64,000 bases of DNA from Acidobacteriota bacterium (GTDB lineage: Bacteria; Acidobacteriota; Terriglobia; Bryobacterales; Bryobacteraceae), in assembly GCA_017307505.1 (NCBI GenBank), contig JAFKEE010000025.1, positions 209,725 to 273,724 on the forward strand, given 5' to 3'. The notes beneath the pieces are model-generated. The model made no database searches and was not told the DNA's origin. It saw only the letters and a program-made list of their open reading frames with translations. The position numbers and the translations under genes were made by a program. Shown here piece by piece: positions 41,792 to 50,238 of this stretch (position 1 is its first letter; every line of letters begins with the position of its first letter).

Positions 41792-42937
41792 TTATTTGGC
41801 CGGCGGAGGGACCATCTCCGGCGTCACACCGGTCACCGCCGCCACGGGGACTTCAGGATCCACGATCTCCGTGGTCTCCTCGAAGCTGCCGCCACCTTCG
41901 CCAACCAGTGCGAGCTTCGCCAGCACCGTGTGATCGCGCCGTTTCTGACGGAAACGGAATTCGCCCGCCAGCAGTTCTTTCCGCGACAGAGGAATCACCA
42001 CCACCTTGCCGCCGTTGTGCAGTTCCAGCGAGGCCTTGCTCGCGTAGCGCACAGCGGCCGAAAGACCATTCCAGCTGATGACAAACTCCCGGCCCTCATG
42101 CGATGCGTGCAGTGACATCATCTCCATCGGCGGATCCGGCTTCGCCTGCACAACCTTCGTGGCCGGCGCCGGCGGACGCAGCAGTATCAGGAGCCCGGCG
42201 CCACCCAGACCCAGCAGCACCAGCGAGAACGCCAGCAGGCTCCAGATCGCTTTGGGATTCTTCTCACGCCGCTGGACTACCGGCGCGGCAGGTTCCTGCG
42301 CCTGCTGACCGCTCAGGGCCGCCAGCACCTCGGGAGCCTCCAGGACTTTCTTCTGCCGCCGGGGCCCCGGCTCGCGCCTGGCGATTGCTACGGGTTCGAC
42401 AATTAGCAGCGGTTCCGCCGCGCTCAAACCACCGTCCGCCTCACGCGAGGCCAGATACACCTGCACTTCGGCGTCGCCCAACCGGTCGGGGCGCACAATC
42501 ATCAGGAAACTGTTCGCCGCGAGATGGTCGCTGTGCCAGGCCTGCTCCTCCGGTGTCGTCTCCAGACTGCCCTTCGGGTGCGTGACAAACCAGCCCAGGA
42601 CTTCCGCCGGCCCCGCCGCGGAACAATCCTTCAACAGGGCATCCAACTCCGCTTCGTCCCGTTCCGACAACAGGAAGCCCGGGCCCCGGGAATGGTCGCA
42701 GGAGACCGGCTTCCACCCTTCCACCAGGACGCCATCCGCTTCGCGGCGTCCCAGCAGGAGACCGCCAATGCCGATGCACGCCACGCCATTCATGGCGCGC
42801 GAGGCTTCAAAGCGAACTTCTTCCAGTATGTTTCCGGTGAATTCTATGCGGTAGCGGCTGGCGTCAGATCGCCAGGTTTGATCTGCCGAGCCTCCCCTTA
42901 AAATGCGGGGCGGCAGACTTTGAAGTGAAAGTCCCAA
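41792..42937 (-). CDS. Membrane protein with a degenerate MPN/JAB-like domain
   Basis: A 381-residue protein. Residues about 38-170 look like an MPN (JAB1/Mov34) fold: GIGGLLLGRREADG aligns with the first MPN strands, and LGWFVTHPKGSLETTPEEQ with the JAMM box 'GW.HSHP......S..D'. Against that box, the first His is V118, only H120 remains, Ser is T128, Asp is E131, and the upstream catalytic Glu is Gly, so isopeptidase activity is not expected. A membrane helix follows near 235-260 (IWSLLAFSLVLLGLGGAGLLIL), then an Ig-like C-terminal part (HEGREFVISWNG). The first codon is TTG and uncertain; an AGGGGAGG 30 nt inside hints at a later, non-obvious start. Confidence 0.72.
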   Translation of the reverse strand: MGLSLQSLPPRILRGGSADQTWRSDASRYRIEFTGNILEEVRFEASRAMNGVACIGIGGLLLGRREADGVLVEGWKPVSCDHSRGPGFLLSERDEAELDALLKDCSAAGPAEVLGWFVTHPKGSLETTPEEQAWHSDHLAANSFLMIVRPDRLGDAEVQVYLASREADGGLSAAEPLLIVEPVAIARREPGPRRQKKVLEAPEVLAALSGQQAQEPAAPVVQRREKNPKAIWSLLAFSLVLLGLGGAGLLILLRPPAPATKVVQAKPDPPMEMMSLHASHEGREFVISWNGLSAAVRYASKASLELHNGGKVVVIPLSRKELLAGEFRFRQKRRDHTVLAKLALVGEGGGSFEETTEIVDPEVPVAAVTGVTPEMVPPPAK

Positions 42938-43201
42938 AACCGGCCTCCTCCAACCACACGCTCCAGGCCGGACTTCTACGAGTCAGCTTGTGCCTGGCTG
43001 CGCGGGAAACAACAGCATGTTCAGGTGATGCCCCTCACCCTCACTGCTGCTGCGCAATCAGTGGCTGTTGGTTATCTCCACAGCCTTCTTGTTTTATTCA
43101 CCGGCGGTCGGCTAAACAGCGCTACCGGATCGTTTTCATTGTAACCTGTTATGCAACCCGCGTTCCGCCGCTGAATCATACTCTATGAAACTATCGCCCA
43201 G

Positions 43202-44449
43202 ATGAGATTTACCTATACGGTCACCACTGCGGCCTCCCTTGCGGTCGCCTCGTTGCGCGCGCACAAACTGCGCAGCTTCCTGACACTCCTCGGTGTCATC
43301 ATCGGCGTCAGCAGCGTCGTCATCGTAGGCGCCGCCATCGAAGGACTCGGCAACTACGCCGAAGAGACCACCTCCAAGGTCTTCGGCAGCGACGGCTTTC
43401 AAATCGGGCAACTCCTCCAGGTCGGCCGCATGTCGCGCCGCGAACGCATCGAGAAGCTCAAGTACAACCGCCAGATCCGCCAGGACGATTACGCTTACCT
43501 CCGCCAGACCACCGGCCAGCAGGTCCTCTACAGCCCCTACCGCCTGCGCGCCGAGGACATCCACTTCGAAAGCCGCCTGCTCGAAAGCACCTCCATCATC
43601 GGAGTCTCCGCCAACCTGGCCGAAATTCGCGAGGTGAACCTCACCGACGGCCGCTTCTTCACGGAGCAGGAAGAACACAACAAAGTCCCCGTCGCGGTCA
43701 TCGGCGAGGATGTCCGCACCGAGTTCTTCCCTGACCGCTCCCCCCTCGGCAAGATCATCAAAATCAGCGGCTTTGACTTCACCATCATCGGAGTCCAGGA
43801 GAAAATCGGCAGCGCCGGAGGCCAGTCGCAGGACAACGTCGCCTTCATCCCGTCCACCGTCTTCAACCGGCTCTACGGACCCGAGAAGACCATGGTCCTG
43901 TTCGCACGGGCCCGCCCCGAAACCGGCCTCACCCTGGAACAGGCCCTCGACCTGTCCCGCGTTGCCCTCCGCACCCGCTTCAAAGCCCGCCCCGGCAAAC
44001 CGGACAACTTCGACACCATTACACCCGACTCCATCCGCGAGTTCATCGGCCGCATCATGGGCTTGATCGGAGCCGTGGTCGTGCCCATTACCTGCATCTC
44101 CCTGGTCGTCGGCGGCATCGTGATCATGAACATCATGCTCGTCTCCGTCACGGAACGAACCCGCGAGATCGGCGTCCGCAAATCCCTCGGAGCCCGCCGC
44201 ACCGACCTTATGCTCCAGTTCCTCCTGGAAGCGGTCTTCCTCTCCGCCATCGGCGGCCTCATCGGACTCGGCATCGGAGCCGGAGTCGCCCGCATCGCCT
44301 CCATCATTGCCGGAGTCCACCTGGCCGTGACGCTCCCCTACGTCTTCCTGGCGCTCTTCGTCTCCAGCGCCGTAGGGATCCTCTCCGGCTGGTATCCCGC
44401 CTCCCGCGCTGCCCGTCTCGATCCGGTCGAAGCATTGAGGGCCGATTAG
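43202..44449 (+). CDS. ABC transporter permease (MacB/FtsX type)
   Basis: A 415-residue membrane protein. The N-terminal helix plus MacB_PCD periplasmic domain (RSFLTLLGVIIGVSSVVIVG, then the large loop) is followed by three C-terminal helices of the FtsX domain (about 285-405). The characteristic MNIMLVSVTERTREIGVRKS box contains the coupling helix. MacB-type permeases act as mechanotransmission units in export of peptides or toxins, not as substrate channels. A second permease follows 2 bp later. No ATP-binding subunit or adaptor is adjacent. No good Shine-Dalgarno stands before the ATG. Confidence 0.92.
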   Translation: MRFTYTVTTAASLAVASLRAHKLRSFLTLLGVIIGVSSVVIVGAAIEGLGNYAEETTSKVFGSDGFQIGQLLQVGRMSRRERIEKLKYNRQIRQDDYAYLRQTTGQQVLYSPYRLRAEDIHFESRLLESTSIIGVSANLAEIREVNLTDGRFFTEQEEHNKVPVAVIGEDVRTEFFPDRSPLGKIIKISGFDFTIIGVQEKIGSAGGQSQDNVAFIPSTVFNRLYGPEKTMVLFARARPETGLTLEQALDLSRVALRTRFKARPGKPDNFDTITPDSIREFIGRIMGLIGAVVVPITCISLVVGGIVIMNIMLVSVTERTREIGVRKSLGARRTDLMLQFLLEAVFLSAIGGLIGLGIGAGVARIASIIAGVHLAVTLPYVFLALFVSSAVGILSGWYPASRAARLDPVEALRAD

Positions 44450-44451
44450 CT

Positions 44452-45702
44452 ATGGTTCGCATGCAGTTTGGCGAGAACGTCAACATGGCGCTCGACGCCG
44501 TCTGGAGCCACCGCTTCCGCAGCGGCCTGACGATCCTTGGCATCGTCATCGGCATCACCACAGTCGTCACGGTCGGCAGCCTCACCAGCGGACTCCGCGC
44601 CGGCATTGTCACCTTCTTCGCCGAGTTCGGCCCCGACAACATCTTCATCAACCGCTTCAACCGCGACCCCAGCGCCCCGGGCTCGCTCAAGGAGCTGAAA
44701 CGCCGCGTCATCCTGCCCGAATACGCCGAATACATCAAGGCGACCGTCCGAGCCGTCGAGGATGTCAGCCTCCAGCTCTACGTCACCTCCGAAACCAGCG
44801 GCCTCATCACCGCCCGCGTGCCCGGCTTCGAAACCGAAAACGTCAGCCTGGTCGGCTACAGCGGCAATGCCTTCACCCTGCAACCGCGCGAGGTCAAGGA
44901 AGGCCGGGTCTTCACGCCGGAAGAGGCCGATCGAGGCATGCGGGTCTGCGTCATCGGCCCATTGGTCGCCGAAGCCCTGTTCCCGGACGGCCGCTCCACC
45001 GGCCGCACCCTCAGCGTCGCCGGCACCGAATACACGGTCATCGGAGTCTTCGCCGAAGCCAAAGGCGGCTTCTTTGGCCAGAACGGCCAGGATACGCAAA
45101 TCGTCATCCCCTACCCCACCGCCCGAGCCCGCTTTCCCACCGAAGACCGTCTCATTCTGGTAGCCCAGGCCCGTCCTGGCATGCGCGACGAAGCCTTCGA
45201 GGAGATCCGCCAACTGTTGCGCCGCCTGCGCCGCACCCCGCCCGGCGCCGATGACGATTTCGGCCTCACCACCGCCGATCAGATCATCAACCGCCTGGAC
45301 GGCATCCTCAGCGTCATCGTGGTGGTTTCGGTTGCGCTTTCCAGCCTCGGCCTGCTGGTGGGAGGCATTGGCGTGATGAATATCATGCTGGTCTCGGTGA
45401 CGGAACGCACCAAGGAAATCGGCATCCGCAAAGCGATCGGCGCCCGCAAGGGTGACATCATCGCCCAATTTCTGATGGAAGCGGTGACCTTAACCGGCCT
45501 GGGCGGAGCCTTAGGAGTCCTGGTGTCGGTCCTTTTGACCCTGATCATCGGCAAGCTGGTGCCGTCGCTACCCTCGATCGTGCCCGGCTGGGCGATCACC
45601 CTAGGCTTCGGCGTCTCGGTCTCGATAGGCCTCTTCTTCGGAACCTGGCCCGCCTTGAAAGCAGCCAACCTGGACCCCGTAGACGCTCTCCGCTACGAGT
45701 GA
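44452..45702 (+). CDS. ABC transporter permease (MacB/FtsX type), second copy
   Basis: A 416-residue paralogue of the preceding gene with the same layout: N-terminal helix (FRSGLTILGIVIGITTVVTVG), periplasmic MacB_PCD region, and C-terminal FtsX helices with MNIMLVSVTERTKEIGIRKA. The two proteins probably form a heterodimeric permease pair. GAGGG lies 12 nt before the ATG at 44452; the ATG at 44461 is an alternative. The gene ends just before a heptamer repeat locus, convergent with ribE. Confidence 0.92.
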   Translation: MVRMQFGENVNMALDAVWSHRFRSGLTILGIVIGITTVVTVGSLTSGLRAGIVTFFAEFGPDNIFINRFNRDPSAPGSLKELKRRVILPEYAEYIKATVRAVEDVSLQLYVTSETSGLITARVPGFETENVSLVGYSGNAFTLQPREVKEGRVFTPEEADRGMRVCVIGPLVAEALFPDGRSTGRTLSVAGTEYTVIGVFAEAKGGFFGQNGQDTQIVIPYPTARARFPTEDRLILVAQARPGMRDEAFEEIRQLLRRLRRTPPGADDDFGLTTADQIINRLDGILSVIVVVSVALSSLGLLVGGIGVMNIMLVSVTERTKEIGIRKAIGARKGDIIAQFLMEAVTLTGLGGALGVLVSVLLTLIIGKLVPSLPSIVPGWAITLGFGVSVSIGLFFGTWPALKAANLDPVDALRYE

Positions 45703-45745
45703 GGAGGCCGTTGCGGCGTTTGACGATGTAGGGACTTTCTAGCGA

Positions 45746-45960
45746 TCAGCCGTCAGCGATCAGCCATCAGCTGTCTGCGATCAGCAGTCAGCGCTCAGCC
45801 CAAAACCCGCCTGCGGCGCCTGCATCGCACAATGCCCCAACAATGGGACGGCGGACCCCCAGGTCCGCGCGGGATCCCCAGATCCCGCCCCCGACCAAGC
45901 CCGAAAAACACCCGAGGACCCGAGATAGCTGATAGCTGACAGCTGAGAGCTGATAGCTAG
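45746..45960. repeat. Facing heptameric repeat arrays with twin hairpins between, locus 2
   Basis: TCAGC cores occur every 7 bp at 45746, 45753, 45760, 45767, (TCTGC) 45774, 45781, 45788 and 45795. Opposite-orientation GCTGA cores stand at 45928, 45935, 45942 and 45949, and GCTAG at 45956, also every 7 bp. The 128-bp spacer contains two back-to-back perfect hairpins that share the loop CCCA: GCGGACC/GGTCCGC (45851-45868) and GCGGGATC/GATCCCGC (45869-45888). The locus fills the gap between the convergent permease and ribE genes. The design repeats that at 12159-12323, but the spacers are not similar. Confidence 0.85.
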
Positions 45961-45968
45961 CAACTGCT

Positions 45969-46613
45969 TCAGTACCCCTGCTCCAACAACCCCTCCAGAG
46001 TAATCGCAGACCGCTTCACATCCAACTGCCCCAGCATCTTCTCCACATACTTCGCCAGCACATCCGTCTCGAGATTCACCGGATCCCCCGGCTTCCTCTG
46101 CTTGAGCGTCGTATGCGAATACGTATGCGGGATCACCGCCACGGACACTTCGCAGTTCTCAATGGCCGCAATCGTCAGACTGATCCCATCAATCGCCACC
46201 GACCCTTTGAACGCCAGGTACCGGTCCAATTCCTGGGGCACCCTCACCCGCAGCAGCCAGTTGTCATCGCCTAACAGATCGATCGAAACAATCGACCCGA
46301 CCCCATCCACGTGCCCTTGCACGATATGCCCACCCAGCCGCGTCGTCGGCAGTAGCGCCCGTTCCAGATTCACCGGAGCGCCCACCTTGGCCAGCCGCAG
46401 ACTCGTCCGGGTCAAGGTCTCCGGCGACACATCCGCGCCGAAGCTCCCCGGCTTCAGATCAACCGCAGTCAGGCACACGCCACTCACACAAATACTGTCG
46501 CCCTCTTTCGCATCCGAGCACACCAGCGGAGCCCGTACCCTCAAACGGCTCCCCGTCGACCGCGGCTCAATCGCCTCGACAATCCCAAGCTCTTCGATGA
46601 TCCCCGTAAACAT
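45969..46613 (-). CDS. ribE: Riboflavin synthase, alpha subunit
   Basis: A 214-residue protein with the duplicated lumazine-binding barrel of riboflavin synthase. The first repeat begins MFTGIIEELGIVEAIEPR and the second GHIVQGHVDGVGSIVSI. The enzyme dismutates two 6,7-dimethyl-8-ribityllumazine molecules to riboflavin. It is the last gene of a ftsY-ribD-ribE set with only 3 bp to ribD. The lumazine synthase and GTP cyclohydrolase genes are not in the window, and no FMN riboswitch was noticed. Confidence 0.95.
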   Translation of the reverse strand: MFTGIIEELGIVEAIEPRSTGSRLRVRAPLVCSDAKEGDSICVSGVCLTAVDLKPGSFGADVSPETLTRTSLRLAKVGAPVNLERALLPTTRLGGHIVQGHVDGVGSIVSIDLLGDDNWLLRVRVPQELDRYLAFKGSVAIDGISLTIAAIENCEVSVAVIPHTYSHTTLKQRKPGDPVNLETDVLAKYVEKMLGQLDVKRSAITLEGLLEQGY

Positions 46614-46616
46614 GCT

Positions 46617-47711
46617 TCAGCTCTTCTTGAGCCAGGCTTCCACCACGAATTCATCCGGCGGAATCACATGCAGCTTCGTACCCGTGAACCGGATCGCATC
46701 GGCACGCCGCCGCTTGCCGATCCCGCCTGCCACCGGCAGCGACTGCAGGCCGCCGAGAATCTTCGGAGCGTAGTAGAAGAAGATCCGGTCCGCCACGCCA
46801 TACTCCAGCGCCGACCAGTTCACCTTGCTGCCCGCCTCGATCATCAGCGACAGGTACTTCCGCGTACCCAGCACCTGGACAATCTTCTTCAGATCCGTGC
46901 GCCCGCCGGGACCATCGGCCGCCAGCACTTCCACGCCATGCTTCTCCAACTCGTGCCGCCGCGCCGGGGAGGCCACCGAACTACACACCACCAGCAGATC
47001 GTTCTGAAAGCTCTGCACCATCTTTGACGAGAGCGGAATGCGCAACTGCGAATCCACCACAATGCGCAGCAGCGGCCGCGACCGTTCCAATCCGCTGCGA
47101 TCCGTCAACAGACAGTCATCCGACAACACCGTATCGATGCCCGTCAGGATCGCGTCATGCAGATGCCGGACCTGCTGCACATGCGCGCGCGCCCGTTCCG
47201 AAGTGATCCAACCGGAGTTGTCCTCCGGAGCCGCAATCTTGCCATCCAGCGTCAGCGCCGACTTCAGCGTCACCAGCGGCCGGCCCGTCTTCATGTAGTG
47301 GAAGAAGGCGAGGTTGAGCTCCGTGGCCTCCTCGGCCAGCGATGCTTCCATCTCCACCTCAACGCCCGCGGACCGCAGCCGCGCAAAGCCCTGCCCGGCC
47401 ACCTGCGGGTTCGGGTCTTCCTGGATCGCTACGACTTTCTTCACGCCGGCGGCAATCAGCGCTTCCACACACGGACCCGTCCGCCCCATATGGCAGCACG
47501 GCTCCAGGTTGATATACAGCGTGGCGCCGCGCGCCTGGTCGCCCGCCTCCTCAATCGCCAGTACCTCGGCGTGCTTGACGCCCGCCCAGGTGTGGAAGCC
47601 CTGCCCCACGACCACGCCATCCCGCACCAGCACGGCCCCTACCGATGGATTCGGGGCCACCCGGCCTTGGCCTTGTTTGGCCAATTCAAGAGCAATTCGT
47701 AAATAGTCCAT
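46617..47711 (-). CDS. ribD: Bifunctional riboflavin deaminase/reductase
   Basis: A 364-residue RibD. The N-terminal cytidine-deaminase-like domain has the zinc motifs HAEVLAIEEAG and EPCCHMGRTGPC. The reductase domain starts at about 148 (PLVTLKSALTLDGKIAAPE) and includes SGWITSERARAHVQQVRHLH. It carries out the second and third dedicated steps of riboflavin synthesis, acting on pyrimidine intermediates derived from GTP. It sits between ftsY and ribE with 2- and 3-bp gaps, implying one transcript. Confidence 0.95.
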   Translation of the reverse strand: MDYLRIALELAKQGQGRVAPNPSVGAVLVRDGVVVGQGFHTWAGVKHAEVLAIEEAGDQARGATLYINLEPCCHMGRTGPCVEALIAAGVKKVVAIQEDPNPQVAGQGFARLRSAGVEVEMEASLAEEATELNLAFFHYMKTGRPLVTLKSALTLDGKIAAPEDNSGWITSERARAHVQQVRHLHDAILTGIDTVLSDDCLLTDRSGLERSRPLLRIVVDSQLRIPLSSKMVQSFQNDLLVVCSSVASPARRHELEKHGVEVLAADGPGGRTDLKKIVQVLGTRKYLSLMIEAGSKVNWSALEYGVADRIFFYYAPKILGGLQSLPVAGGIGKRRRADAIRFTGTKLHVIPPDEFVVEAWLKKS

Positions 47712-47713
47712 GC

Positions 47714-48631
47714 TTATGCCTCAAACAGCGAGGAGATGAACTTTTCCGGCTCGAACGGCAGCAGATCCTCAGCCTGCTCGCCAACGCCGATGAAGCGGAT
47801 GGGCAGATTCAGCTCACGCGTAATCGCCACCACGATGCCGCCCTTCGCGGTACCGTCCAGCTTCGTCAGGATCAGGCCCGTCACCCCGGCCGACTCAGTG
47901 AACTTCCGCGCCTGCTCCAGGCCGTTCTGGCCCGTCGTCGCATCCAGCACCAGCCAGACCTCATGCGGAGCCCCCGGAATCACACGGCCCGAGGTCCGCC
48001 TCATCTTTTCCAGCTCGGTCATGAGGTTCGCCTTCGTGTGCAGCCGGCCCGCCGTATCCACCAACAGGATGTCGCTCTTCCGGGCCTTCGCCGCCTGCAG
48101 CGCGTCAAACACCACCGCACTCGGGTCAGCGCCCTGCGACTGCCGGATGATCTCACTCTTCGTCCGCTGGCCCCAGACTTCCAACTGCTCAATCGCCGCC
48201 GCCCGGAACGTATCGGCCGCACACAGTAGTACGGATTTACCTTCGCCCGAAAACCGCGCCGCCAGTTTGCCGGTAGTCGTCGTCTTGCCCGACCCGTTCA
48301 CCCCCACCATCAGCACGACAGTCGGAGCCTCAGCCGCAAAGTTCAACGGCCGGTCACTCGCTTCCAACACGCCTAACAGGTGCTCGCTGATCAACTGCCG
48401 CAGCTCGGAAGGATCGTTCACCAGGTGCCGGTCCACCCTCTGCCGGATCCCTTCCAGAATCTCGTTCGCGGTGCGCACCCCGATATCGGCCGAAATCAGT
48501 GTGTATTCCAGTTCTTCCAGGAGATCGGCATCGATCTCTTTCTTGCCGAGAAGAACATCTTCCACCTTGCTGACCAGGCCGGTGCGGGTCTTCTGTATCC
48601 CTTGTTTCAGTCGGTCGAGGAGACTAAGCAT
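47714..48631 (-). CDS. ftsY: Signal recognition particle receptor FtsY
   Basis: A 305-residue SRP GTPase with N and G domains only; it lacks the long acidic A domain of E. coli FtsY, as in many bacteria. Motifs: G1 GVNGSGKTTTTGKLA, the ADTFRAAAIEQLEVW segment, G3 DTAGRLHTK, and G4 TKLDGTAKGG. It docks the ribosome-SRP complex to the membrane by reciprocal GTPase activation with Ffh. It is the first gene of the ftsY-ribD-ribE set and divergent from the beta-lactamase-like gene. Confidence 0.96.
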   Translation of the reverse strand: MLSLLDRLKQGIQKTRTGLVSKVEDVLLGKKEIDADLLEELEYTLISADIGVRTANEILEGIRQRVDRHLVNDPSELRQLISEHLLGVLEASDRPLNFAAEAPTVVLMVGVNGSGKTTTTGKLAARFSGEGKSVLLCAADTFRAAAIEQLEVWGQRTKSEIIRQSQGADPSAVVFDALQAAKARKSDILLVDTAGRLHTKANLMTELEKMRRTSGRVIPGAPHEVWLVLDATTGQNGLEQARKFTESAGVTGLILTKLDGTAKGGIVVAITRELNLPIRFIGVGEQAEDLLPFEPEKFISSLFEA

Positions 48632-48667
48632 ATGAATTTACTTGGGGCTCCTTTGATTGTAGCGACA

Positions 48668-50041
48668 ATGGAACGAGCTATCCCTATGTGGTTCCGACGA
48701 TCTTTCCTCCTCCTGGCCGCTGCCGCCCTCGCCGCGGCCCAGACCGCCCCTTCCGCCGCCACACCGGCTACCCCTCAACGCCTGGAGGAGCAGATCCGCG
48801 GCTACACCAGTCAGGACCGCTTCAACGGCGCCATCCTGGTCGCCAAGGACGGCAAGATCGTCCTCAGCAAGGGCTATGGCATGGCCAACTTCGAATGGAA
48901 CGTGCCCGTTACGCCAGAAACGAAGTTCCGCCTGGGTTCCATCACGAAGCAGTTCACCGGCATGGCGGTGCTGCTGCTCTCCGACCAGGGCAAATTGAAG
49001 GTCGACGATCCGGTCTGCAACTATGTCCAGCCCTGCCCAGATGCCTGGAAGCCCATCACCATTCATCACTTACTGACGCACACTTCGGGCATCCCAAACT
49101 TCACCGCCTTCCAGAGCTACACGAAGACGATGCGCCAGGCCTCGCCGCCCGCCGACACGTTGAAACGCTTTCTTAACGAACCCCTCGACTTCCAGCCCGG
49201 CTCGAAGTTCTCCTACTCGAACTCCGGCTACGTCCTGCTGGGCTACATCATCGAGAAGGTGACAGGCGGCAGCTACGCGGATTACCTCCGCAGGAACATC
49301 CTTGCGCCGATCGGCATGAATGACACGGGCTATGACGACCCCGCCACCGTCCTGCCGCGTAGGGCCGCCGGCTATGAGCATTCCGGCGCCACTCTCCAGA
49401 ACGCGGAGTATCTGGACATGACTATCCCCCACGCCGCCGGATCGCTCTATTCGACGACGCTCGATCTGATGAAGTGGGACGAGGCGCTCAACGCCCACAA
49501 GATCCTCTCGGCGGAGGCATACAAGCGCTACTTCACGCCGGTCCTGAAAAACTACGCCTATGGCTGGACCGTCAAGATGGAAGACGGAGTCGAGCAGATC
49601 AATCACGGCGGCGGCATCAACGGTTTTGCCACCCGCATCGTGCGGGTGCCCAGCCAGCATCTGCTGGTAGTGGCCTTGAGCAATGTGCTCCCCGCCCAAC
49701 CCGACAAGCTAGCCCAGGAACTGGTGAAGCTGATGTTGGGCCAGAACCTGCCGGTGCCCGAGAAACCGGCCGAAATCAAGCTCTCGAAGGAAGCAATGGA
49801 GAAGTTCGTGGGCAACTATGCCCTGGCGCCCACCTTCGTCCTGGCCGTCACACTCGAAGGCGACCAACTCATCACGCAGGCAACAGGGCAAGGCAAGGTG
49901 CCGATCTTTGCCAAGTCCGCCAACACGTTCTTCCCGAAAGTCATCGACGCCGAGATCGTCTTTGATGTGGACGCGGAAGGCAAAGCCACCGGCCTGACGC
50001 TAATCCAAAACGGCCGCCGCATGCCCGCCAAGCGGCAATAG
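48668..50041 (+). CDS. Class C beta-lactamase-family serine hydrolase, exported
   Basis: A 457-residue protein from ATG 48668 (an ATG at 48686 gives the same leader minus six residues). The signal peptide is MWFRRSFLLLAAAALAAAQ. Active-site motifs of the class C/esterase family are present: S91-I-T-K94, Y183-S-N185, and an HGG motif in INHGGGINGF. A C-terminal lipocalin-like extension follows from about 360 (KFVGNYALAPTFVLAVTLEGD). Members include peptidases, esterases and beta-lactamases, so resistance cannot be inferred. The start is 36 bp from ftsY's divergent start. Confidence 0.9.
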   Translation: MERAIPMWFRRSFLLLAAAALAAAQTAPSAATPATPQRLEEQIRGYTSQDRFNGAILVAKDGKIVLSKGYGMANFEWNVPVTPETKFRLGSITKQFTGMAVLLLSDQGKLKVDDPVCNYVQPCPDAWKPITIHHLLTHTSGIPNFTAFQSYTKTMRQASPPADTLKRFLNEPLDFQPGSKFSYSNSGYVLLGYIIEKVTGGSYADYLRRNILAPIGMNDTGYDDPATVLPRRAAGYEHSGATLQNAEYLDMTIPHAAGSLYSTTLDLMKWDEALNAHKILSAEAYKRYFTPVLKNYAYGWTVKMEDGVEQINHGGGINGFATRIVRVPSQHLLVVALSNVLPAQPDKLAQELVKLMLGQNLPVPEKPAEIKLSKEAMEKFVGNYALAPTFVLAVTLEGDQLITQATGQGKVPIFAKSANTFFPKVIDAEIVFDVDAEGKATGLTLIQNGRRMPAKRQ

Positions 50042-50152
50042 CAACCCGGCCGGATGCCCGGCCCGCATGGCGGCTCGACGCCTGCTCGGACAGCGCCCCC
50101 GTCCTGATATCCGGCCCAAAAGTCGCATCAACGGCCAAAGCCCGCACCAGCA

Positions 50153-50195
50153 TGACCCCCATCGGAGCCGTAGGCGAAGGCGGGGGCCCGCCCCA
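50153..50195. repeat. Single intergenic hairpin repeat related to the 61.5-61.9 kb array
   Basis: The stretch TGACCCCCATCGGAGCCGTA and the bases after it (GGCGAAGGCGGGGGCCCGCC) match unit 1 of the tandem hairpin array near 61532 almost exactly. The following 'CAACC...CCCAA' low-complexity tail is also of the same type. The inverted CCCCC/GGGGG arms and GCC/GGC inner stem are visible. It lies in the gap between the beta-lactamase-like gene and the GIY-YIG gene; nothing else is seen in that 197-bp gap. Confidence 0.7.
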
Positions 50196-50238
50196 ACCTA
50201 GCAACATCCTGAAATCCAACCCAAACCATCCCAACACC

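Noticed and set aside
42938..43201. Small gene in the 264-bp gap before the permeases
   Set aside because: The one open frame (42925-43188) overlaps the MPN-like gene start, has no family features and no ribosome site. I see nothing assignable in the gap.
43185..43205. Seven-codon leader frame (MKLSPR) whose stop overlaps the permease ATG
   Set aside because: It is too short to support, has no ribosome site, and is easily fortuitous.
48632..48667. Upstream ATG at 48632 for the beta-lactamase-like gene
   Set aside because: It would abut the divergent ftsY start codon directly and adds 12 residues before a canonical signal peptide.
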